In this document: piece by piece, positions 6,718 through 14,358 of the stretch
Layout: each line of letters starts with the position of its first letter
How positions within the stretch are numbered: the first letter of the stretch is position 1
Assembly (NCBI GenBank): GCA_009786175.1
Contig: WQTQ01000202.1
Location: 1-19,654 of the forward strand
Length of the DNA: 19,654 bases
Direction: 5' to 3'
From: Bacillota bacterium
GTDB taxonomy: Bacteria > Bacillota_A > Clostridia > Lachnospirales > WQUN01
The notes under the pieces: generated by a model
Told to the model about the DNA's origin: nothing
The model's database searches: none
Seen by the model: the letters and a program-made list of their open reading frames with translations, nothing else
Program-made: the position numbers and the translations under genes

Positions 6718-9700
6718 GTGAAAAAACTAAAGGCAAAGCTTATCATTTCGACTGTACTTAGTTTTACAATGCTGTTTTCGTTACTGGCCCCGTCTGCCTT
6801 GGCAAGCACGGAACAGCTCTTTGACGTGGATTCGGATATTTTATGTGAATCTTTTGTTAGTCCGTTTGACCGGCTGGAGTATGAAGAGTTTGAAAAGCTG
6901 GATGTTTCCATGCTCACATTCTGCCCGGAAAGGGCTCGCGCCGCACAGGCAAGACTGACCCAAACCTTAAATGAGCCTGTCGGTGTTATTGGCTTTGAGG
7001 GGCCCTATGCAGTAAGCAACGAAAACGAGATTATCGAAATTGTTGTACAGTTTGTTACGCCTCCGTCTGCGGCACTAAGCGTCCTGCATGACATTTATAG
7101 TCCCCGTTCCCGCAGCCGGGAAGCAGATTTTGACGCACAAGCATTGGCTGCCCATGATGCTTTTGCAATGCAACTTGGCGCATTGCCCATTCCTTTCAGC
7201 ACAGCCGCCGCCATAGAGGTTTTTGGCCGGCACCATACCTTGTTTAACGGTGTCTTCATGCGTATTCCGGCCCATATGGTTTATGCAATTGCGGCATTGC
7301 CCGAGGTTTTTGCCGTAACCCCAAACATAACATTCCATTCACTTGGCGTTACGGAGGATGGCTTACCCCAAACTAATCCAAGTGATGAATTTATGCGTGA
7401 GACTCTCTATCACCTGCAAATTGGATATATTCACGAACTTGGTATAACCGGCGGCGGCCAAACCCATGTGGCTGTTCTAGACACAGGTATTGATTACAAT
7501 CATCCTGTTTTCCATCGTTACCGTATATTACTGCCGTGCGGCAATTACGGTTTTCGCGGGCAAGACTTTATCGACTTTAGCAGAAGTCCAATGGAAGCTC
7601 TGCCTCCTAACGCAACAAGCCATGGCACCCATGTGGCCGGCACAATAGCCGCCATTGCACCGGACATTACTATGTCTCACTGGCGTGTGCTTGGGCCCAA
7701 CGGCGCGGTTGGGAACAGCGTTATGCTGGGTATCGAAGGGGCATTCAAAGATGGGGCCGATGTAATGAACCTTTCTTTGGGTGCAAATGTAAACCTGCCG
7801 TTTGACCCAAGCGCATATGCCCTTAACATAGCCAGTCTTAACGGTGTTGTGGTTGTTGTAGCGGCAGGCAACAGCGGGTACGGCCCTTACACATTGGGCA
7901 CTCCTGCTGTCAGTTCTTTGCCGATAACTGTTGCTAATGCCCAAATGGGCGGAAGAGGCCATATGCGTGTTAACGATGCCACAGCAAATGAAAACCCGCT
8001 GCCTTTAACAGTGCGTGGCTGGCCTTTCGGATTTGATGCAAATACCGCATTACGGGATGTTTTGCCATACCGTATGCTGGGCGCGGCCCCAACACTTGCA
8101 AACACCCCCGATTTGACAGGGTATGTTGCGGTTATCCAAAGAGGCGTAATCACATTTGTAGAAATGCGCGAAATTGCCCAAACAAGAAATGCCTCTGCCC
8201 TCATTATAGTGGACAGCACGGCTGATAATTTGGATATTCTGTCAACCCCGATAGATGGCCCAAGAGGCGAAACCACTATTCCAATTTTGCATACGGCAAA
8301 TGCATATGCATCTTTGTTTGCCAATGCAACAGGTATAATTGATTTTGGTACAGGCGTAGAATATACCCCATTAAGAGATAATCTTAATGTATCAAGCTCT
8401 CGCGGCCCTGTTGCCCTAACTTACCACATTAGCCCGGATATTGCAGCACCGGGCACAAGAATTATGTCAACAGTACCGTCTTTTGTTGCAAATATAGACG
8501 ACAATCCTTACTGCCACCGTTATGCCTATCAATTTGCCTCCGGCACATCCATGTCTGCACCGGCGGTTGCCGGGGTAGCTGCCCTATTGATACATCAATT
8601 CCCCAACGCCGCCCCGTATGAAATAAAAGCAAGGCTTATGAACACCGCAAGACCCCTTGCAGACGGAATTTACGGCGTATTTGATGTAGGCGCAGGTTTT
8701 ATGGTGCCATTGGCCGCACTTCAAAGCCAGTCTTTTGCGACAGTTGAGCATTATATCCCATGGCGCGGCGACAGTACCCCCGGCTTTACACCGGGTTTAA
8801 GCAACGAAATTATGTCCTCTTTAAGCTTTGGCAGTATTCGGTCAAATGACGAAAGCCAAGCCGCTCAAAGTCAGCCGCTTACCGTAATAATCCACAATGC
8901 AAACGGCACCTGGACACCGCAAGTAACCTTCAATGGCAGCCACAGCGGCGTTACACTTCAGCTGGTAAATTACGATATAACAGGCGCAAATCACACATTC
9001 ACATTCAAAATGATGTTTAGTGAAAGCGCAAGCTTTGGCTATTATGAAGGTAACATCGTTTTTTCCAACGGTGAGAACCGCATAACCATGCCATTTGCAG
9101 CAAGATACAGGGATAACGATGTGCCTCCGGCCATAGAAGCCCTTCCAACTGCGGGTATTTTCCGCCCGATTATTTCCGGCTTCACACTTGAGTATGAAGG
9201 GCAGGATGACCCAAGGCTGCAAAGAAGTAACATAGTTGGTGCTTTAACCGATGCAAACGTAAGTACCTCCGTGTTTGGCTGGACAGAACCTACGGACGAA
9301 CAACTCTCCCGTTTAGTGGAATTTTACGCCATCCAAACCTATGGCAGTGAAGTGGGCAGATTGTTCTATGGAGGGTATCTGTATTTACGCTCACCCGGCG
9401 GGCTGTTTGCCTTTGCTGACCTTGTGGCATCCCGTATGGGCGGCTACGATTTGCCCGAGGGTGTTTATGAAATGCATGTCTTTATTCATGACCCGGTATA
9501 TGGGGAATATGACAGGGGCTTACACATAAGCCTGGGCGAATTTGTTGTAACAAACCGCCGTCCGGTCCTTATTTTTGACAATGACGGGTATTTCACCTTT
9601 GGCCCAAACGACCTTCATGTTCAATTCTCTGGCAGAGTTGAAAGCTGGGCGCAGGATATAGCAATAGAGCGCGACATACGCACAGTTTTGTTTACGGAAA

Positions 9701-12700
9701 TTGATACGGACGAGCCTGCGCTGTTTGACTACAGGTTTGCTTACATTAATATGGGAGCCGGTTTCTTTCCTGCAAGTGCAGACGGAACCTTTTTAAACCC
9801 CATGCTTCCCCATATAAGCAGCTTTGACCAGCCCATGACCTTTTATGCGGCGGCAGCAGATGGGGTAATTCCTCATCAAGGTATCGCCTTGGCGGCAATG
9901 GTTTCCGTGCTTACACCGTTTACCCATGAGTACGTAGGCCCGGCAGAAATACCCCCCGTTTTACCGCACCATATAACTGTACAGATTAATACACCCATCA
10001 CAGAATTTACCGTAACGGAAGGAAGCCCCGTATTGCCGTCATTGCCAAACTTCCTGGCGTTTTGGAATTTGGTTCTGGTGGATGATACAGATGTTTACGG
10101 CCGTTCGGTAGCAAATGGTTTAAGGTTGGAATGGTGGCATAACGGTCAGCTTCTGCAAGGCATAATGAGCGGAAACGTGTCATTGTTTGGTATGGGAGTT
10201 CATCCCGCCGATCCGGACAGGTGGACCGGCACGGAAATGACCGTTCATACACCTTCTGCATTCGGACATCTAGTAACACCCGCCATTCGTGGTGATTATG
10301 TAGTACGTGCGTTCTTGGGCGATACACTCCTTGCAGAAAGTGAAACCATTCGCATAAATGTAATTGAAACCAACTTTGACCCGGCGTTGGTAGAAGTAGA
10401 GCCTAACTGGAATTTTAACAGAATTGAGTTTATGGAAGGCACCGTGCCGCTGGGTGCCCATTTCCCCAAAACCATTAATGTAACTCTTCCGGAAAACACA
10501 GGTCTTGCACCAAATGCGCAAATGCGCACCCAGTGGGTCAGGGAAAATGAAAACGGTACCCGCACAACTCTAACCCAAACAACGACTACCCTACAAAGCC
10601 ATGGCATATTCCCATACGACCCCAATAGGCTAACAAACGAAAACCCGATAAACGCGCCGATTGGCGGCGGGTGGCCAATGACTGTAAACCTAAACGCCTT
10701 CCACAACGGAGAGTGGCGGTTGCATGTATACATCGCCAACCAAAGTGTTTATGTAAGTGAGGATGTATTGACAATAAACATTTATCGTGACCTTGCCCTT
10801 GAACATTTGACTGTCACATTTGAATATGTTACGACAGAAATAAATATGCGTGAATGGCAGCATCCACTTACCCTTGATGACATTTCGCCTGTAATTGTTC
10901 ATGTTGACTTTGGTCAAGTGCCGGATCGCACAACATTTACAGAAAACACACTTGTTGCTTTTAACTGGCAAGTGGGCGGCACAACCACAGGTCTGATATT
11001 CCAAAGAACCTTGGGTCAGCTGGGGATAGACCCAACAGATCCGGACAGACTTGTAGGCTCTTACAGGCCGCCAAACGGCTGGTTTAGAGACGGTGCCGGC
11101 AATGCTCAAGCAGCACGCTGGACGGCTGACATTTATAACCTACAGTTTACCATGGGCGGAGGAATGGGCACACTGCATAATCTTGGCAGATCTGACACAA
11201 TTACCTTTAATGTAGAGCCCTTAATATCATTAGGTAACATTACGTTTAGCTACGTAAACTTCCCCGAGTTTACAGTAAGCCCGCCGCCATTTCATTTATC
11301 TGTTGAATTTGAAACAGAATTGGATAGGGAAAGATTGGTATTTGCATGGCTTACCTACAACTTCTCCAATGGCAGAACCAGTGCATTTACATCTCCACGG
11401 ATGGTAACTGATTTACCTGATAACATGCTTAATCTGAACGTAGGATTTGCATTAAATCGTCAAATGCTTCAACCAATAATATGGGTGTACGGACTGGATG
11501 AAGATGGCAATGTTGACATGTATAATGTTATAGCCGCTTATACACCAAGCCGCTGGGCATTCTTTATGAATGGTGCGCAATTATGCGATTGCGGTGTGCC
11601 GCATGTTCCGTATTTTGACTGCAGATGCAACGATGATTTACCGGTATTTGATTTTGAAATCTTCAACAACGGCCCGGGCGGTACACAATACCCAAGACCA
11701 AACGCAAGCCTTGCCGAAGCTGGTTTAATCCGTATGTGGACACGGCTTGACGGCGTGGGTACGCCTATATGCTTTACCGCATCTTACACCATTACTGCGT
11801 ATGATCAGGATAATAATTGTGCCATGGATTTTGTACGTGTAGGCAGAGTATGGACAGACGGGCAAGGTTGGACAAACTACTTTAATTTGTTGGACATTGA
11901 TAAAAACGGCTGCTGGCAGTACATTAACCTGACGATAACCGTCTTTGAGCAAACTGTGGATATTCTGCTTGTTAATGACCCACCTGTGAACATTTACCAC
12001 ACGGTAACAATCACCGTAGAAGCCGGTGCGATTGGTGTTTACGCAACTGTCACAACCACTGTAGAAGTGCCTAACGGCGAAACAATTCCTGCCGATGTTA
12101 TTCCAAGCACTGTTCCACGCATAGGCTTCTATTTTGCAGGCTGGTACCCAAGCAGCCCTGCAGAACATGGATATGTAACCGAAAATTTGGCGTTTACCGC
12201 CAAGTTTAACCCGCTTTGGCACTATATAACTTTTGAAGCAGGCAACGGCGGTATACTACAGCCTGCGGATGGGTTTGGCTTAGTAATTCGCATACGTGAC
12301 GGGTTCACATTTTGGGAAGACAGAGTACCGGCACCGGTTGCAAATGAAGGTTACAAATTTGTGGAATGGTACCCGGCCAACCCGGCAGGCTTTACAGTAC
12401 ACGATAATATGACATTCACGGCAGTATTTGCGGCGGAAGAAATTATTCCGGTAACACCACAAATTGTAAGCGTCACGCCAAACCCCGCAATTGTAGAACA
12501 AGGCGGTATTGTTGAACTTGTTGTAATAACCCAAGGCATGCCGGACGGTGCATGGGTTGATCTAAACGTAACGTGGCGTCCGGGCCTATATGTTGTTGGC
12601 GGGCCAAGGTTTTACATTGTAAATAACCAAGCCGTAATTACCGTATCCGCCACAGCAGATGCCCGTTTAGGCCGAGACGGTTTTGCCATAGCAGCCCGCG

Positions 12701-12765
12701 CAGCCGGTGACTGGGGAATCCCATTCATCATTGACAGCTACACCTTTGTAATTGAAGTGAAGTAA
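6718..12765 (+). CDS. Giant secreted subtilisin-family (S8) serine protease
   Basis: A 2015-residue exported endopeptidase. A signal peptide (MKKLKAKLII, hydrophobic core, cleavage near PSALA at ~29) and a propeptide (~30-210) precede the S8 domain. The triad is complete: Asp255 in VAVLDTGIDYNHP, His302 in SHGTHVAG, Ser611 in GTSMSAPAVAG, with oxyanion Asn385 in VAAGNSG. A PA-like insert (~430-550) lies between Asn and Ser, as in Vpr/C5a-peptidase-type subtilases. Beta-rich modules follow: a segment homologous to the giant minus-strand protein (~880-1216), Ig-like repeats with a GxxPxDPxR signature (residues 1160, 1296, 1436), a Cys-rich stretch (Cys1623, 1625, 1635, 1637), two InlB-type B repeats (~1800-1905: FAGWYP, FVEWYPANP) and a final Ig-like domain. 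No LPXTG or membrane anchor is visible. The start is GTG with AAGGAGGT seven bases upstream; an overlapping ATG is followed at once by TGA and cannot be the start. Likely substrates are environmental or surface proteins. Confidence 0.93.
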   Translation: MKKLKAKLIISTVLSFTMLFSLLAPSALASTEQLFDVDSDILCESFVSPFDRLEYEEFEKLDVSMLTFCPERARAAQARLTQTLNEPVGVIGFEGPYAVSNENEIIEIVVQFVTPPSAALSVLHDIYSPRSRSREADFDAQALAAHDAFAMQLGALPIPFSTAAAIEVFGRHHTLFNGVFMRIPAHMVYAIAALPEVFAVTPNITFHSLGVTEDGLPQTNPSDEFMRETLYHLQIGYIHELGITGGGQTHVAVLDTGIDYNHPVFHRYRILLPCGNYGFRGQDFIDFSRSPMEALPPNATSHGTHVAGTIAAIAPDITMSHWRVLGPNGAVGNSVMLGIEGAFKDGADVMNLSLGANVNLPFDPSAYALNIASLNGVVVVVAAGNSGYGPYTLGTPAVSSLPITVANAQMGGRGHMRVNDATANENPLPLTVRGWPFGFDANTALRDVLPYRMLGAAPTLANTPDLTGYVAVIQRGVITFVEMREIAQTRNASALIIVDSTADNLDILSTPIDGPRGETTIPILHTANAYASLFANATGIIDFGTGVEYTPLRDNLNVSSSRGPVALTYHISPDIAAPGTRIMSTVPSFVANIDDNPYCHRYAYQFASGTSMSAPAVAGVAALLIHQFPNAAPYEIKARLMNTARPLADGIYGVFDVGAGFMVPLAALQSQSFATVEHYIPWRGDSTPGFTPGLSNEIMSSLSFGSIRSNDESQAAQSQPLTVIIHNANGTWTPQVTFNGSHSGVTLQLVNYDITGANHTFTFKMMFSESASFGYYEGNIVFSNGENRITMPFAARYRDNDVPPAIEALPTAGIFRPIISGFTLEYEGQDDPRLQRSNIVGALTDANVSTSVFGWTEPTDEQLSRLVEFYAIQTYGSEVGRLFYGGYLYLRSPGGLFAFADLVASRMGGYDLPEGVYEMHVFIHDPVYGEYDRGLHISLGEFVVTNRRPVLIFDNDGYFTFGPNDLHVQFSGRVESWAQDIAIERDIRTVLFTEIDTDEPALFDYRFAYINMGAGFFPASADGTFLNPMLPHISSFDQPMTFYAAAADGVIPHQGIALAAMVSVLTPFTHEYVGPAEIPPVLPHHITVQINTPITEFTVTEGSPVLPSLPNFLAFWNLVLVDDTDVYGRSVANGLRLEWWHNGQLLQGIMSGNVSLFGMGVHPADPDRWTGTEMTVHTPSAFGHLVTPAIRGDYVVRAFLGDTLLAESETIRINVIETNFDPALVEVEPNWNFNRIEFMEGTVPLGAHFPKTINVTLPENTGLAPNAQMRTQWVRENENGTRTTLTQTTTTLQSHGIFPYDPNRLTNENPINAPIGGGWPMTVNLNAFHNGEWRLHVYIANQSVYVSEDVLTINIYRDLALEHLTVTFEYVTTEINMREWQHPLTLDDISPVIVHVDFGQVPDRTTFTENTLVAFNWQVGGTTTGLIFQRTLGQLGIDPTDPDRLVGSYRPPNGWFRDGAGNAQAARWTADIYNLQFTMGGGMGTLHNLGRSDTITFNVEPLISLGNITFSYVNFPEFTVSPPPFHLSVEFETELDRERLVFAWLTYNFSNGRTSAFTSPRMVTDLPDNMLNLNVGFALNRQMLQPIIWVYGLDEDGNVDMYNVIAAYTPSRWAFFMNGAQLCDCGVPHVPYFDCRCNDDLPVFDFEIFNNGPGGTQYPRPNASLAEAGLIRMWTRLDGVGTPICFTASYTITAYDQDNNCAMDFVRVGRVWTDGQGWTNYFNLLDIDKNGCWQYINLTITVFEQTVDILLVNDPPVNIYHTVTITVEAGAIGVYATVTTTVEVPNGETIPADVIPSTVPRIGFYFAGWYPSSPAEHGYVTENLAFTAKFNPLWHYITFEAGNGGILQPADGFGLVIRIRDGFTFWEDRVPAPVANEGYKFVEWYPANPAGFTVHDNMTFTAVFAAEEIIPVTPQIVSVTPNPAIVEQGGIVELVVITQGMPDGAWVDLNVTWRPGLYVVGGPRFYIVNNQAVITVSATADARLGRDGFAIAARAAGDWGIPFIIDSYTFVIEVK

Positions 12766-12811
12766 GATATGACCAAGAAGATGTAGGCTCTTAGTCTTAA
12801 ATGCAAGGCAC

Positions 12812-12837
12812 AAAAAAAGCGCGAATGCGCTTTTTTT
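12812..12837. terminator. Bidirectional rho-independent terminator
   Basis: Seven A, GCGC, a GAAT loop, GCGC and seven T form a perfect 11-bp stem whose T run works on either strand. It ends the protease transcript (stop 47 bases before) and, on the minus strand, the tRNA-Leu transcript (3' end 3 bases away). Confidence 0.85.
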
Positions 12838-12839
12838 AG

Positions 12840-12922
12840 TGCCCGAGAAGGGACTTGAACCCCCACGATATTGCTATCAGTGGATTTTGAGTCCACCGCG
12901 TCTGCCATTCCGCCACTCGGGC
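12840..12922 (-). tRNA. tRNA-Leu (anticodon CAA)
   Basis: Acceptor GCCCGAG pairs with CTCGGGC at the other end. The anticodon stem GTGGA/TCCAC encloses loop CTCAAAA, so the anticodon is CAA and reads UUG. A long variable arm (GATA, GCAA loop, TATC) is as expected for class II leucine tRNAs. The T loop is TTCAAGT with stem GGGGG/CCCTT. The discriminator is A, and CCA is not encoded. Confidence 0.95.
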
Positions 12923-12932
12923 AACAAAGACA

Positions 12933-12961
12933 ATTATACACATAAAATGCTAATATGTCAA
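12933..12961 (-). promoter_or_regulatory. Consensus sigma-A promoter of tRNA-Leu
   Basis: On the minus strand a perfect TTGACA (12961-12956) and a perfect TATAAT (12938-12933) are separated by exactly 17 bases. Transcription should start only a few bases before the mature tRNA 5' end at 12922, as for a strongly expressed stable RNA. Confidence 0.9.
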
Positions 12962-12973
12962 AGAAAAAAATAA

Positions 12974-13011
12974 ACCCTTTAAAAAACCAAGAAACAGGCT
13001 TCATAAAGGGT
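12974..13011 (-). terminator. Probable terminator of spoVS
   Basis: On the minus strand ACCCTTT (13011-13005) pairs with AAAGGGT (12980-12974), flanked by extra A/T pairs, followed by a T-rich tract (12973-12961). The loop is long (about 24 bases), so the call is moderate. It lies 33 bases after the spoVS stop and directly upstream of the tRNA promoter. Confidence 0.5.
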
Positions 13012-13044
13012 AGGGGGCTTGTCCCATTGTAAATATTTTTATAC

Positions 13045-13305
13045 CTAACGTTTTTCTACCACAAACTTGATAGATGTTTTTTCTTGTCCATCAACTTCAA
13101 GTTGAGAGAACGCAGGGATACATACCAAGTCGATACCATTTGGCGCAACATAGCCCCTTGCAACGGCAATACTTTTTACAACTTGGTTTACAGCGGCAGC
13201 ACCAATGGCGTTGATTTCCACTGGTTTGTCGGTACGCAGAATAGCTGCAATGGCACCGGCAACGGATTTGGGCTCGGATTTTGAGGATACCCTTAAAATT
13301 TCCAT
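13045..13305 (-). CDS. spoVS: Stage V sporulation protein S
   Basis: An 86-residue protein matching SpoVS along its whole length (MEILRVSSKSEPKSVAGAIA, then INAIGAAAVNQVVKSIAVAR and GYVAPNGIDLVCIPAF). SpoVS is a small Alba-like, probably nucleic-acid-binding protein needed for normal progression through spore coat and cortex stages in Bacillus. Length is exactly as expected. AGGAGG lies 9 bases before the ATG. It is downstream of sigG, separated by 120 bases that hold its own candidate promoter. Confidence 0.95.
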   Translation of the reverse strand: MEILRVSSKSEPKSVAGAIAAILRTDKPVEINAIGAAAVNQVVKSIAVARGYVAPNGIDLVCIPAFSQLEVDGQEKTSIKFVVEKR

Positions 13306-13355
13306 AACAATTCGCCTCCTATTATGATAAGTGCGGTGGATTTGGTTTCATAATA

Positions 13356-13364
13356 ATTATATCA
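13356..13364 (-). promoter_or_regulatory. Extended -10 promoter element for spoVS
   Basis: On the minus strand TGATATAAT (13364-13356) is a perfect extended -10. No recognisable -35 stands 17 bases upstream. I did not find a clear sigma-H or sigma-F/G motif. Confidence 0.45.
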
Positions 13365-13425
13365 CATGATTGCCTGCTAGTCGCTAAAAATCATACATGA
13401 AATTTTTTCATATTTGAGGGAATTT

Positions 13426-14202
13426 TTAGGAAATAAATTTTTTCATGTTTTTTAGTGCATTTTTTTCCAGACGAGAAACCTGAGCTTGGCTAATACCTAT
13501 CTCGTCCGCTACTTCCATTTGCGTCTTACCTTCAAAAAACCGTAAAGACAATATTAATTTCTCACGGTCGCCAAGCCGCTTTAATGCTTCCGAAAGTGAC
13601 AAGTTTTCCAGCCAGCGGTTATCAGTATTTTTTTCGTCACTAACTTGGTCCATCACAAAAATCGCATCTGATCCATCTTGGTATACAGGCTCATACAGGC
13701 TTACCGGGTCTTGTATGGCATCCAGTGCGAAGCTGACTTCTTCTTTAGGAATGCCCATTTCTTTAGCAATTTCGTCAATATCCGGCTCTTTGCCGTTTTT
13801 GTTTGTCAAGGTCTCTCTTACGCCCAATGCCCGGTAAGCTATGTCCCGAAGGGATCGGCTGACACGTATGGTATTGTTATCGCGCAGGTAGCGGCGAATT
13901 TCGCCGATAATCATAGGCACCGCATAAGTTGAAAATTGTACCCCGTGAGAGGTGTCAAAATTGTCAATTGCCTTTATTAAACCGATACATCCCACCTGAA
14001 AAATGTCGTCTACATACTCTCCGCGCCTGTTGAAACGCTGAATAATGCTTAGCACCAGGCGCAAATTACCAAAAATATATCTTTCTCTTGCCTCCTCATC
14101 CCCTTGTTGAATTTTTTCAAATAAAGTTCGTTTTTCATCTCCTTTTAATATCGGCAGTTTCGAGGTGTTTACGCCGCAGATTTCTACCTTGCTGCTGTGC
14201 AT
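13426..14202 (-). CDS. sigG: Sporulation sigma factor SigG
   Basis: A 258-residue RNA polymerase sigma factor that drives late gene expression in the forespore. The N-terminus (KVEICGVNTSKLPILKGDE) is diagnostic for sigma-G. Region 2 follows: GNLRLVLSIIQRFNRRGEY, VDDIFQVGCIGLIKAIDNFD, then FSTYAVPMIIGEIRRYLRDN (~residues 45-115). Region 3 (~117-190) includes DAIQDPVSLYEPVYQDG. Region 4 with its helix-turn-helix (GKTQMEVADEIGISQAQVSR) closes the protein. Length equals that of the Bacillus protein within two residues. The ATG at 14202 has GTGGAGGAA (14216-14208) seven bases upstream, and that site can be folded into a leader hairpin. Unlike the usual spoIIGA-sigE-sigG order, the gene upstream is a giant surface protein. 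Confidence 0.96.
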   Translation of the reverse strand: MHSSKVEICGVNTSKLPILKGDEKRTLFEKIQQGDEEARERYIFGNLRLVLSIIQRFNRRGEYVDDIFQVGCIGLIKAIDNFDTSHGVQFSTYAVPMIIGEIRRYLRDNNTIRVSRSLRDIAYRALGVRETLTNKNGKEPDIDEIAKEMGIPKEEVSFALDAIQDPVSLYEPVYQDGSDAIFVMDQVSDEKNTDNRWLENLSLSEALKRLGDREKLILSLRFFEGKTQMEVADEIGISQAQVSRLEKNALKNMKKFIS

Positions 14203-14207
14203 ACAAA

Positions 14208-14272
14208 TTCCTCCACAGAAATGCTTTAGTAATACTAAGCATTTCCAGTGGAGAATAAAGTATACTGGAAAT
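14208..14272 (-). promoter_or_regulatory. sigG leader: ribosome-binding-site hairpin with a competing upstream hairpin
   Basis: Read on the minus strand, CTCCAC (14253-14248) can pair with GTGGAG of the sigG Shine-Dalgarno (14216-14211). Inside it, AAATGCTTAGTA (14244-14233) pairs with TACTAAAGCATTT (14231-14219) with one bulge. The whole fold would bury the ribosome binding site. A second 9-bp stem, ATTTCCAGT (14272-14264) with ACTGGAAAT (14249-14241), uses the same bases and excludes the first. A weak sigma-F-like GTATA (14265-14261) then GGAAATGCTT overlaps this region with a short 14-base spacer; if that promoter is real, only part of the hairpin would be transcribed from it. Confidence 0.6.
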
Positions 14273-14301
14273 ATGTGTTAGTTAGGTGTTGTAAAATTTT
14301 A

Positions 14302-14343
14302 TACCCCCTGATATCACACTCATAAATGTGATATCAGGGGGTA
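14302..14343. repeat. Palindromic repeat, copy 2
   Basis: TACCCCCTGATATCACA (14302-14318) and its exact complement (14327-14343) enclose an 8-base loop. The 17-bp stem is identical to copy 1 at 4483-4523; the loop differs. Both copies carry an AAATTTTA flank on the left. It lies 16 bases after the giant surface gene's stop (minus strand) and could act as a terminator shielding sigG from read-through; the sequence after it on the minus strand is only mildly T-rich. Confidence 0.85.
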
Positions 14344-14358
14344 AGGTTTTATAGCCAA

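Noticed and set aside
6716..6721. ATG followed at once by TGA, overlapping the protease GTG start
   Set aside because: A start-stop pair could in principle dampen initiation, but nothing in the window supports regulation and chance is the simpler reading.
12840..12922. tRNA-Leu as the attachment site of an integrated element
   Set aside because: I found no integrase and no direct repeat of the tRNA 3' end in the window.
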